Shown here one piece after another: positions 14,755-21,393 of a DNA stretch of 21,433 nt (positions within the stretch are counted from its first letter, which is position 1; every line of letters begins with the position of its first letter). Origin of the DNA: RGIG3009 sp045601465 (GTDB lineage: Bacteria; Bacillota; Clostridia; Oscillospirales; Acutalibacteraceae). The notes under the pieces are model-generated. The model made no database searches, was not told where the DNA came from, and worked only from the letters and a program-made list of their open reading frames with translations. The stretch lies in contig JAZRZU010000027.1 of NCBI GenBank assembly GCA_045601465.1, forward strand, positions 1 to 21,433, read 5' to 3'. The position numbers and the translations under genes were made by a program.

Positions 14755-15143
14755 ATTTCCCCCACCAATGAAAGTGCTAGCTCACCGATCTGTTCAAACA
14801 ACGGCAATGCGAGCGATAAAAGGGTCATTTTCCCCGCAAACTCCGCCTTTGCTGCTAGTCCCTGTTCCCCTGCATCTCGGCAGGCATCCGAAGCCAGCTG
14901 GGTAATCACACAAATACCGAGTGCTTTAAATAACACCCCGATATAAGCACCCGACATACCACTGCTTTCCAGCATATCCCGAATGTTACCAAACAACGGT
15001 GCCACCTGACCAATCACCGCTACCACCAGTAAAACACCGGCAAACAAGGATACGGCCATGGCTTGTTCGGGTTGATTTCGTCGAAGCATCGTCGCCAAAA
15101 AAGCAGTGACCACCGCCACCGCTACGATTCCCACGATACTCAC
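14751..15143 (-). CDS. spoIIIAD: Stage III sporulation protein AD
   Basis: 130 aa, almost all hydrophobic, with membrane segments near 1-20, 27-48, 65-82 and 100-120 and the conserved FKALGICVITQLASDACRDAGEQGLAAKAEFAGK. The start is a GTG at 15143 that overlaps the spoIIIAC stop as GTGA, so translation is likely coupled. Membrane subunit of the feeding channel. Confidence 0.93.
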   Translation of the reverse strand: MSIVGIVAVAVVTAFLATMLRRNQPEQAMAVSLFAGVLLVVAVIGQVAPLFGNIRDMLESSGMSGAYIGVLFKALGICVITQLASDACRDAGEQGLAAKAEFAGKMTLLSLALPLFEQIGELALSLVGEI

Positions 15144-15334
15144 AATCCAAACACCGACTTCACCAAGCGGAACAGATCGCTGATCTCGGTCACGATCATG
15201 GTCAATACCACGATTAAGCCCGCAAGCGTTGTCAGCATGGCTTGTTCTTCACGACCTGAACGAATCAATACTTGGTTCAGCACCGCCACAATAATACCGA
15301 TCGCCGCAATCTTAAAAATCAAATCCACATCCAT
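15140..15334 (-). CDS. spoIIIAC: Stage III sporulation protein AC
   Basis: 64 aa with two membrane segments around the conserved IFKIAAIGIIVAVLNQVLI and LTTLAGLIVVLTMIVTEISD. Paralogous in shape to the start of SpoIIIAD. I start at ATG 15334, because GGAG is 8 nt upstream; a GTG at 15343 in the same frame would overlap that site. Confidence 0.93.
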   Translation of the reverse strand: MDVDLIFKIAAIGIIVAVLNQVLIRSGREEQAMLTTLAGLIVVLTMIVTEISDLFRLVKSVFGL

Positions 15335-15349
15335 ACGGTTCACTCCGTT

Positions 15350-15859
15350 CTATAACAATAACAACACCGCTGCACTTCCGCCGCAAAATCCGAGCGCCGT
15401 ATATAACCGCCCTCGTGTTGCTGCCTCGGTACGGCGCTTAACAAGACAATCTTTCACCTGTTCAGCATACTGTTCGCATCTTCGTTGCTCTCGCACAATA
15501 TCCCCCTCGCCCAATCCAAAACCAAAGGTAACCAAAAGATGTCGTTCTTGCTCGGATAGTGACCACTCTCGTCCGTACACTTCTGCCGCTTGTTTCCAGG
15601 AAACACGAAATTCGCCCTCATCCCCCATGCCTTTTACCGTATGGACCAATGGCGGGAATGTTCCAAACTCGGTGGTTTGGGATAATGTGTGCAAAATAGC
15701 ACCTATCGGCGCCGCTGTACCGCTGATCTGTTCCGATATCCGCCGAATCAGCATCTCAAACCGTGCCAACATCGCAATACGACGTTGCAGTACACTGTAA
15801 GCCAACATCCCACTCCCGATGCCCACCGCCAGCAATAAGATTGCACCGAGCATTTTCAC
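15350..15859 (-). CDS. spoIIIAB: Stage III sporulation protein AB
   Basis: 169 aa, close to the Bacillus subtilis length. It has an N-terminal membrane segment (KMLGAILLLAVGIGSGMLA), the cytoplasmic or periplasmic helical domain with FEMLIRRISEQISGTAAPI and LLVTFGFGLGEGDIVREQ, and a C-terminal hydrophobic anchor (LGFCGGSAAVLLLL). The domain resembles type II secretion GspF proteins. Start GTG 15859 has GGAGG 9 nt upstream; ATG 15853 is an alternative. The coding start lies inside the spoIIIAA frame, an unusually long overlap for this operon. Confidence 0.9.
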   Translation of the reverse strand: MKMLGAILLLAVGIGSGMLAYSVLQRRIAMLARFEMLIRRISEQISGTAAPIGAILHTLSQTTEFGTFPPLVHTVKGMGDEGEFRVSWKQAAEVYGREWSLSEQERHLLVTFGFGLGEGDIVREQRRCEQYAEQVKDCLVKRRTEAATRGRLYTALGFCGGSAAVLLLL

Positions 15860-16760
15860 GTAACCATTCCTCCGTTCTCCATACACCACCAATCTGACCC
15901 GGCGCATAACGTCCTCGTAACAAAACGAGGTGCTCGAACGCACCGTTTTGCAGCACGTTATACACCCTGTCGTCACGGCGCAAAAGTTCGTCCGGGGTTT
16001 GGCAATGCACCGTTGCCACGGTGGGTACACCACGCAAGGACGCTTCTCTTACCGCTTGCCACTCAGACAAATCACCAATCTCATCCATCAGGATGACCCG
16101 TGGCGCTAAACAGCGTACCGCTTGTTCAACGGCAATGTGTTTAGGAGTATAGCGCAACACGTCACAGCCATCCAGCAAGCTGTCAATGGCTAGTTCGCCC
16201 CTTTCATCCACCACCGTCACCGGCAACCGTCTTCTAACAAACTGTACGGCTAAATCCCGCAACATACTGGTTTTTCCGCCTGCCGGTTCACTGCAAATAA
16301 GCGCACTGTGTACTCTGTCGTCATGCAAAATTCCAACAAGCGAAGCAGCACATCCGCTATGTTCCCTTGCCACACGAATACAAAGCGACGTCAAGGAACG
16401 ATAGCCGTTTACCTGTCCGTGTTCGCTGATCGCCGTGCCGGCAATGCCGATTCGACAACCCTCGCTTGTGACAAAGCCCCGTCGCATCTCCTCGCCGTGC
16501 GCATACACCGAATATTCCGCTATACGATCAGCAATTCGGTGCAACTGTTCGCCGGTACATCGGATTCCCTGTGTTACATCACACACAACGTTCCCGAAAT
16601 TCGTAACGTACCATTCTTTTCCCTCGTATCCCAGCGTTACGGCCTGTCCCGCCCGTAACCGAATTTCCTGCACCCGGTTGCGAATCTCATCCGATACGAC
16701 TGACAAAGGGTGATACAAAGCGGGTGGTAACAAGTTAATTGCCTTTTGGTATCCGTCCAT
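15756..16760 (-). CDS. spoIIIAA: Stage III sporulation protein AA (ATPase)
   Basis: 334 aa RecA-like secretion ATPase similar to type II/IV secretion motors. P-loop SEPAGGKTS (157-165) replaces a canonical GxxxxGKT but keeps the GKT core; Walker B VILMDEIGD is at 222-230, preceded by VVDERGEL (183-190). It is thought to energise the SpoIIIA-SpoIIQ channel from the mother cell side. ATG 16760 has GGGGGGA upstream. The family usually ends near residue 300-310, but here the frame continues 32-34 residues (through NARCNLIAGGGHREWDVG...) inside spoIIIAB, a 104-nt overlap. A small frameshift near 15860 would restore a normal end, so either real overlap or an indel is possible. Confidence 0.93.
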   Translation of the reverse strand: MDGYQKAINLLPPALYHPLSVVSDEIRNRVQEIRLRAGQAVTLGYEGKEWYVTNFGNVVCDVTQGIRCTGEQLHRIADRIAEYSVYAHGEEMRRGFVTSEGCRIGIAGTAISEHGQVNGYRSLTSLCIRVAREHSGCAASLVGILHDDRVHSALICSEPAGGKTSMLRDLAVQFVRRRLPVTVVDERGELAIDSLLDGCDVLRYTPKHIAVEQAVRCLAPRVILMDEIGDLSEWQAVREASLRGVPTVATVHCQTPDELLRRDDRVYNVLQNGAFEHLVLLRGRYAPGQIGGVWRTEEWLRENARCNLIAGGGHREWDVGLQCTATSYCDVGTV

Positions 16761-16782
16761 CCAATCCCCCCTGCCTGTCCTA

Positions 16783-16810
16783 TTTGTATGTTCGCACCAA
16801 AAGAATTAGA
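16783..16810 (-). promoter_or_regulatory. Candidate sigma-E promoter of the spoIIIA operon
   Basis: On the minus strand CATACAAA (16790-16783) is close to the sigma-E -10 consensus CATACANT, and TCTAATT (16810-16804) is a weaker -35 match, with a 13-nt spacer. The distance to the spoIIIAA start is about 23 nt. The spoIIIA operon is known to be mother-cell sigma-E-dependent in Bacillus, so position and match agree. Confidence 0.55.
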
Positions 16811-16813
16811 ACC

Positions 16814-16846
16814 AAAAGCCATAGGTTGAATCCGCCTGTGGCTTTT
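16814..16846. terminator. Bidirectional-type hairpin upstream of spoIIIA
   Basis: AAAAGCCATAGG (16814-16825) pairs with CCTGTGGCTTTT (16835-16846), 12 pairs with one wobble and a 9-nt loop. Four T at each end are a short tail, so termination would be modest. It lies directly behind the candidate sigma-E promoter and would shield it from minus-strand read-through out of the accessory region. Confidence 0.6.
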
Positions 16847-16859
16847 CATTGATTCTATA

Positions 16860-17002
16860 ACCTTGATTCGTAATTTGAAACGAATGAAATATTTTGCCTT
16901 GCGAGGAATTGTGAACTTTGATGCTTCACGAAATGAAACAAGTCCCCACAAGCCCGTAGGTATTTTACATTGCGAAGCAATATTACACACGCAAAGTGTA
17001 TT
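16860..17002. other. Intergenic stretch without recognised gene
   Basis: No gene, RNA or promoter that I can support. It has short imperfect palindromes, for example ATTGC-GAA-GCAAT, and lies downstream of the DUF6809-like gene; no strong terminator follows that stop codon. Confidence 0.4.
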
Positions 17003-17293
17003 TCATAAATTCCGCAAAAGATGCATTTTCCGACACAAAAATGTCGTAAGTGAAGTTGCGCCGAGGCGGAAGCCCATAATGAAGCTATCGAGGTTGGATT
17101 CCCCGTTGACTACGCCACACGCATTGACGAAGCCGAGGAATTTGTTTTTGTTTTCTCCCGATAGGTTTTCGGTTAGAAAGTCCTCGTTTAGCATCAACAC
17201 CTCCATTTTCTTTTGCACCGTTTTGTTCTGTTTGGTGCTACGCACCTGCGGGTCGAAATTACCGTAATAGAATTCTTCAATAAAATTTGCCAT
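17003..17293 (-). CDS. Small DUF6809-like protein
   Basis: 96 aa. The opening ANFIEEFYYGNFDPQVRS and the segment DSFIMGFRLGA near residues 69-79 match the pattern I associate with the DUF6809 family (short Clostridial proteins beginning with ELYYGN and carrying FxxGFRLGA). The end after FRLGA (TSLTTFLCRKMHLLRNL) does not follow the usual pattern, so the C-terminus may be frameshifted or diverged. No catalytic motif and no membrane segment are seen; function unknown. ATG 17293 has a strong AAAGGAGG site, which is one arm of an inverted repeat (17301-17330). Confidence 0.7.
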   Translation of the reverse strand: MANFIEEFYYGNFDPQVRSTKQNKTVQKKMEVLMLNEDFLTENLSGENKNKFLGFVNACGVVNGESNLDSFIMGFRLGATSLTTFLCRKMHLLRNL

Positions 17294-17300
17294 AAAATTA

Positions 17301-17330
17301 CCTCCTTTGCCTTTATTGTAGCAAAGGAGG
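17301..17330 (-). promoter_or_regulatory. Inverted repeat containing the DUF6809-like gene's ribosome binding site
   Basis: CCTCCTTTGC (17301-17310) and GCAAAGGAGG (17321-17330) are perfect 10-bp arms with a 10-nt loop. On the minus-strand mRNA the 3' arm is the AAAGGAGG site of the gene starting at 17293 and the 5' arm is its complement, so a folded transcript would hide the site. Two alternatives exist. On the plus strand the same hairpin followed by TTTTGTTT would be an intrinsic terminator. A TACAAT in the loop could be a -10 box, in which case the 5' arm would not be transcribed. Confidence 0.6.
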
Positions 17331-17490
17331 TTTTGTTTGACGAATGTGTGGAATTAAAATCGGCATGTTCGTATCCGGTTGTCTTGTCTATAAAAACAAC
17401 CATATTCATCCAAGAACTTTAGCGCGATTCTTTGCTTTAGGGAGCACCATTCTCTTATATTTATCAAAGCAAAAATTTTTATTTTTCCTC
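17331..17490. other. Intergenic stretch between the divergent DUF6809-like and AIPR genes
   Basis: No supported gene. An 8-bp inverted repeat TTTGCTTT (17431-17438) / AAAGCAAA (17466-17473) followed by AATTTTTATTTTT could be a weak terminator or insulator just before the AIPR promoter, but the loop of 27 nt makes that uncertain. Confidence 0.4.
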
Positions 17491-17519
17491 TTGACAAAAT
17501 AACGATATTGCGCTATTAT
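17491..17519 (+). promoter_or_regulatory. Strong promoter of the AIPR-XRE operon
   Basis: TTGACA (17491-17496), 17-nt spacer, TATTAT (17514-17519). The expected transcription start is near 17526, giving a 60-nt leader before ATG 17587. Confidence 0.85.
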
Positions 17520-17532
17520 TGAATTGCGATAT
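17507..17532 (+). promoter_or_regulatory. Direct repeats over the AIPR promoter (candidate operator)
   Basis: ATTGCGCTAT (17507-17516) and ATTGCGATAT (17523-17532) are 9/10 identical and start 16 bp apart. One overlaps the -10 box and the other the predicted start point. Occupancy would block RNA polymerase. The likely ligand is the XRE protein encoded at 18756-18971; this is inference from position. Confidence 0.5.
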
Positions 17533-17586
17533 GCGGATGCATTCGTAAACCATAATTCGAAGCTTGGTCTTCAGAAAGAGGTAATT

Positions 17587-18759
17587 ATGATTAGAAAAAC
17601 AATTAAGGTGAACGACAACAATTTCAGGAAGTTCGATGATCCTCTTGGTAATGAAACTTCTAGAAAGTACATCTTCTATGCCAAGACCTGCGAAGTTCCC
17701 GACGGCATTCCCATGGCAACAAATCCTCGCGATCAGAAGCTCAACTCTCCTGTGGCAAGCGCAATCACAGAGTCGTTGCTGAGTAATGATGGCCAATTCC
17801 ATCTGAAAAATAGAGGTATCATACTCTCCGCAAAAAGAGTGCGTTATGACAACCGCCTGCAGGAAGTAACCATTGATTTCGAAGATAACAGCTGTCACGG
17901 CAATATTGATGGTGGACATACTTATAAGATCCTTCTTGAGCACAAAGACAAGAATTTGGATCAGTATGTTCAATTCGAAGTGATAACCGGCGCCGAAGCA
18001 ATGATCGCCGATCTTGCCGAAGCTCGTAATACTTCTGTCGCGGTCGACGCAAAATCCATGGCAGAACTACGTGAAAAATTTGACCCCATTAAAGAAGGAC
18101 TGGAGGGACTTCCTTTCTTCAACAGAATTTCCTTTAAGCAGAATCAGATTACAAGAGATTCCGATACCCAAAAAGCTCTAAAAATGATTGATGCGCGCGA
18201 TATTGTTTCTATCATTTGCATGTTCAACATCGATAAGTATGACAGCGCAGAGCATCCTACTAAGTCGTACTCTGGCAAACAGGCAATGCTGAACGAGTAT
18301 TTGGACGATCCTGAGCACTACAGGAAATTCGTTAATATCATTCCTGATCTGTTCGATCTTTATGATGCCATTGAAACCGAGTTTGCCGTGGCATATAACG
18401 AGAATGGTCGTATGTACGGTCGAAAGTCTTATTCTAGCTACAAAGAGGGTGCCCCCGTTGGAAAGAGCAAATTTTGTATGAGCGATATTTGCTACAAAAT
18501 CCCTGATGGTCTTCTCTATCCCATCCTTGCGGCATTTAGAGCACTTCTCGAATATGATGCTACCTCTGGTAAGTATAAGTGGATGGATGGTAAGGATCCT
18601 ATCGCTGTTTGGAACAAGCACAAAGTTGGCCTTACAAGAAACGTGATGGATTTGGCAGGGTCTCTAGGAGATAAACCTACTGTCTTTGGCAAAGACCCCA
18701 GCCTGTGGAATTACGCTTATATGGTACTTTCAAGTATGGAGGGAATTAGTCTGGTATGA
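17587..18759 (+). CDS. AIPR-family protein (abortive infection phage resistance-like)
   Basis: The 390-aa protein carries the pattern I associate with the AIPR family (Pfam AIPR, PF10592): FHLKNRGIILSAKRV (71-85), GNIDGGHTYKIL (105-116; the D-G-G/Q-H/T motif that also links this fold to DGQHR/DndB-like proteins), and LAEARNTSVAVDAKSM (143-158, the ARNT element). The C-terminal half has no domain I recognise. AIPR proteins are reported in phage-resistance loci, but the biochemical activity is not established from sequence. Start ATG 17587 has AAAGAGGTAATT upstream; a TTG at 17524 lies over the promoter and is rejected. The stop overlaps the XRE start as ATGA. Codon usage is more AT-rich than in the sporulation block. 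Confidence 0.8.
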   Translation: MIRKTIKVNDNNFRKFDDPLGNETSRKYIFYAKTCEVPDGIPMATNPRDQKLNSPVASAITESLLSNDGQFHLKNRGIILSAKRVRYDNRLQEVTIDFEDNSCHGNIDGGHTYKILLEHKDKNLDQYVQFEVITGAEAMIADLAEARNTSVAVDAKSMAELREKFDPIKEGLEGLPFFNRISFKQNQITRDSDTQKALKMIDARDIVSIICMFNIDKYDSAEHPTKSYSGKQAMLNEYLDDPEHYRKFVNIIPDLFDLYDAIETEFAVAYNENGRMYGRKSYSSYKEGAPVGKSKFCMSDICYKIPDGLLYPILAAFRALLEYDATSGKYKWMDGKDPIAVWNKHKVGLTRNVMDLAGSLGDKPTVFGKDPSLWNYAYMVLSSMEGISLV

Positions 18760-18971
18760 GTTATCGTGTAAAGCTTCGTATAAAGGAACTTCTTGAGGAC
18801 AAAGGAATAACTCAAAAAAAGCTTGCCGAATTGGCAGGTGTGCGCGAATCAACAATTAGTGATATCGTGAGAGGCACTCGGACCGTTATCAATTTTGAGC
18901 ATTTGGGAAAGATTGCCACTGCATTAGAGATTAATGATATTAGAAAAATTATTGATCTTGAGGAAATTTAA
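18756..18971 (+). CDS. Small XRE-family regulator coupled to the AIPR gene
   Basis: 71 aa forming one helix-turn-helix domain: LRIKELLEDKGITQKKLAEL, recognition region AGVRESTISDIVRG, and a closing FEHLGKIATALEINDIRKII. It shares ATGA with the AIPR stop, so it is translated from the same message by coupling. As a downstream HTH partner of a possible toxic effector it resembles an autoregulator or antitoxin-like protein, but no second, effector-binding domain is visible. A very strong terminator follows. Confidence 0.88.
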   Translation: MSYRVKLRIKELLEDKGITQKKLAELAGVRESTISDIVRGTRTVINFEHLGKIATALEINDIRKIIDLEEI

Positions 18972-19012
18972 AACCGTACAATAACAACTAATAAAAAAGT
19001 TCTATGGCAAGC

Positions 19013-19060
19013 AAAGCCCGCCGTCTTAGTTTTTACCTAAGACGGCGGGCTTTTGTTCGT
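19013..19060 (+). terminator. Strong intrinsic terminator of the AIPR-XRE operon
   Basis: AAAGCCCGCCGTCTTAG (19013-19029) pairs perfectly with CTAAGACGGCGGGCTTT (19037-19053), 17 bp, 7-nt loop, then TGTT. The A-run/T-run symmetry lets it also stop transcripts of the convergent recombinase gene. Confidence 0.93.
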
Positions 19061-19108
19061 ATCAGAGGTTACACCTGACGGCAAAACCGCCGCAGAAGAA
19101 AAAGGTGT

Positions 19109-20608
19109 TCATCCAATACTCGTTTGGTGGCTCAACGCACGGGGCAGTCGAACGCCCTGCTGTAATCCGGCGTCAATTTCCGGAAGTGTGATAGTTCGAT
19201 TATCTCCGGAATAGTTGAAGGTCAAAACAACTTTATCATCATATACAAAAACTGAGTTTAAGAAGGTTTTGATTAACCGCTTCTGACATTCAATGTCCGT
19301 ATAATCCATATCTGCAAACTGATGCAGAAAATACAATATGCGTTCCTTGTTGAGTCCGAGGTTTTCTTTTAATCGAGCCTCTGCTAATGCAATTTTTATC
19401 TCATCTTTCTGTTCCTCAAGCTCATCCATACGGCTCTTGGTGCCTTCGTTTATAATTCCTTGCTCAATAGCCCTCACCAAATTAGCAATGGATTTTTCAA
19501 TATCAGCAAGTGCCTGTCTTAAAGACTCAGTATATGACGTTTCCGTATTTTGCTCGAAATAATACTGATACGTATTTTCAGCAATAAATTCAATCATGTC
19601 TTCATCTTTTACGAGATTGATTATGTATTCTAATACAAGATTTTCAATCCATACTTGGCGAACTGGCTTTTTAGTACACATCTTTTTGCGTTGATTGTGG
19701 CAGTAGTAATAGTGGTGTCGGTTACCGGTTTTACTTGTTCCACTCACTCCTACCATCATAGCACCGCATTTACCGCAAAACAACTTCTCGGTCAACAAAT
19801 ACTCTACCTTGGCATTCTTGTGTGCGGCAGCACGTTGATTGTATTTTAACATCTCTTGAACCTTATAAAATGTTTCTGTATCCACGATAGGTGGAACAGC
19901 GTTCTCTAAACGCACCTCATCCTTATAGGTGTAAATTCCAATGTACTTTTCATTTTTTAACATAGTCCGTAAACTGTTGTGAGTAAACGGTTTGCCCTTC
20001 AAAGTGCGGTGGCCTCTTGCATTCAATTCACGAACAATTTGTGCAATCGTCTGTCCTTGGGCATAGAGATCAAATACAAGTTTAACGGTCGGCGCACTTT
20101 CGGGGTCAATGATAAACTTCTTGTCAGGACCGGTGAGGTATCCTAATGGTCTGTTTCCGCCGGTGCTTTGTGCTTTTGCAGCACTGGCACGTTGACCTCT
20201 CTTGATATTTTGAGAGAGTTGTTCAGAATAATATGCCGCCATACCTTCAATAACGGCTTCCAAAATAATTCCTTCTGGTGTGTCGGGTATCATTTCGGCA
20301 ACATAATAGATTTTAACACCGTTTTTCTTTAGGTGATATTTGTTAAGTGCGATTTCTTCCTTGTTTCTGCCGATGCGGTCTGTTTTCCATACTATCAGTG
20401 CATCAAATTTTTTGTTTGCGGCATCTGAAAGCATCAATTGGAATTGTTCTCGGTTATCGTTTCTGCCGGTCTGTGCTCGGTCGGCATATACATGGATAAT
20501 TTTCAATCCGTGTGCTTCTGCATAGCGTTCAGCTTCCGCGACCTGTCCTTCAATCGACTGTTCACCTTGTCTATGACTCGAAAAACGGGCATAAACAACA
20601 GCGTTCAT
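19109..20608 (-). CDS. Large serine recombinase (integrase/resolvase family)
   Basis: 499 aa in the large serine recombinase layout. Resolvase domain (residues 2-140) with YARFSS and catalytic Ser10, QxxSIEGQ, and DRIGRNKEE; recombinase domain (about 150-260) with GNRPLGY, YAQGQTIAQIVRELNARG and MLKNEKYIGIYTY; zinc ribbon with C278, C281, C303 and C311; then a coiled-coil-rich region (about 345-440). Such enzymes integrate and excise elements at short att sites. ATG 20608 has AAAGGAG inside the end of the upstream XRE gene, with which it forms an operon. The length is on the compact side for the group but every core part is present. Confidence 0.93.
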   Translation of the reverse strand: MNAVVYARFSSHRQGEQSIEGQVAEAERYAEAHGLKIIHVYADRAQTGRNDNREQFQLMLSDAANKKFDALIVWKTDRIGRNKEEIALNKYHLKKNGVKIYYVAEMIPDTPEGIILEAVIEGMAAYYSEQLSQNIKRGQRASAAKAQSTGGNRPLGYLTGPDKKFIIDPESAPTVKLVFDLYAQGQTIAQIVRELNARGHRTLKGKPFTHNSLRTMLKNEKYIGIYTYKDEVRLENAVPPIVDTETFYKVQEMLKYNQRAAAHKNAKVEYLLTEKLFCGKCGAMMVGVSGTSKTGNRHHYYYCHNQRKKMCTKKPVRQVWIENLVLEYIINLVKDEDMIEFIAENTYQYYFEQNTETSYTESLRQALADIEKSIANLVRAIEQGIINEGTKSRMDELEEQKDEIKIALAEARLKENLGLNKERILYFLHQFADMDYTDIECQKRLIKTFLNSVFVYDDKVVLTFNYSGDNRTITLPEIDAGLQQGVRLPRALSHQTSIG

Positions 20609-20612
20609 TATA

Positions 20613-21227
20613 TTACTCCTTTACTGTTTCTAATCCCAAAGCCAGTCTGGCAGTATTACGATCCTTTAAACTGGCTTTATCATATGCACGTGCAACTTCG
20701 GTTGCCCAAACAGATAATTCTGGGATTTCGTATGAATCGTCGCCAGCCCACACTTCAAGAGGAACTCCGGTTGCTTTTGTTAGTTTCAAGGCAATGTGCA
20801 GAGGAGCGTACTTCATTCTACGGGTAATGATTGATCGTAATTCTCTGTCGGGAAGCCCTGTTAATCTAACAAGGTCATCAAGCATAAGTTTCTTTAAATC
20901 GTAAGTGACCTCAATAAAAATTTTGTAAAAAGGTTTTCCTTTTAACGATTCAAAGAATACTTCATTCATTTCAGTTCCGCAAACCAAATGCTCTACAGAA
21001 ACATTTAACTTTCTCGCGTATTTAACGACTTGATCGATTTTGGGTGTGCGCTGATCAAGTTCATAACGGCTCAGGATCTGCTTTGAAGTTCCTAATTTTT
21101 TTGCAAATTCATCCTGTGTCATACCTATATCCTTACGAATTTCTCTGAGTCTTTCACCAAAGGTGGAAGACGTTTTTTGTTCTTCGGATAAACTTTCGAT
21201 AATATCTTGCATTCTCTTTTCGTTCAT
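20613..21227 (-). CDS. XRE-family HTH regulator of the recombinase module
   Basis: 204 aa. The N-terminal HTH (about 22-84) has FGERLREIRKDIGMTQDEFAKKLGTSKQILSRYELDQRTPKIDQV, a classical Cro/CI-type domain. The remaining ~120 residues contain a second helical part with MLDDLVRLTGLPDRELRSII, which looks like a second HTH-like fold, and EVWAGDDSYEIPELSVWATEVARAYDKAS. I do not recognise it as a peptidase or sensor domain. RBS AAAGGAGTTG precedes ATG 21227. It stands 4 nt upstream of the recombinase gene, so it probably sets the level of excision or integration. Confidence 0.88.
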   Translation of the reverse strand: MNEKRMQDIIESLSEEQKTSSTFGERLREIRKDIGMTQDEFAKKLGTSKQILSRYELDQRTPKIDQVVKYARKLNVSVEHLVCGTEMNEVFFESLKGKPFYKIFIEVTYDLKKLMLDDLVRLTGLPDRELRSIITRRMKYAPLHIALKLTKATGVPLEVWAGDDSYEIPELSVWATEVARAYDKASLKDRNTARLALGLETVKE

Positions 21228-21259
21228 AATAACAACTCCTTTTTGACATCTACAAGCGT

Positions 21260-21288
21260 ATTATAGCATATCAAATCAACAAAATCAA
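21260..21288 (-). promoter_or_regulatory. Promoter of the XRE-recombinase operon
   Basis: Minus strand TTGATT (21288-21283), 17-nt spacer, TATAAT (21265-21260), about 33 nt before the start codon at 21227. Confidence 0.75.
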
Positions 21289-21323
21289 CACAAAATTGTT
21301 AAAATGCTGAATCTTATAAAAAT

Positions 21324-21393
21324 AATCACCATACAGTTGACTTATAAAAGCGGATATGGTAATATAATAGCAGAAGTCAACCGATTGGTGATT
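21324..21393. repeat. 70-bp interrupted palindrome upstream of the recombinase module
   Basis: AATCACC (21324-21330) plus GTTGACTT (21336-21343) on one side mirror AAGTCAAC (21374-21381) plus GGTGATT (21387-21393) on the other, all perfect, with 5-nt gaps at matching positions. The symmetric centre is near 21358. It could be an operator pair for the XRE repressor or an attachment-site-like element. Confidence 0.7.
21337..21368 (+). promoter_or_regulatory. Divergent promoter reading out of the window
   Basis: Plus strand TTGACT (21337-21342), which overlaps the palindrome arm, then TAATAT at 17 nt (21360-21365) or TATAAT at 20 nt (21363-21368). The start point would lie just before the second arm. 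The gene it serves lies beyond 21433. Confidence 0.45.

Noticed and set aside
17194..17409. 71-codon minus-strand frame starting MNMVVFIDKTTG, possible leader peptide of the DUF6809-like gene
   Set aside because: No good binding site, and it overlaps the gene in another frame for most of its length. Interesting only if the transcript starts upstream of 17409.
19054..19200. Plus-strand coding-like stretch (VTPDGKTAAEEKGVHPILVWW) convergent with the recombinase end
   Set aside because: It lacks a start codon with a binding site and continues antisense into the recombinase gene. It might be the relict of a disrupted gene, but I cannot support it.
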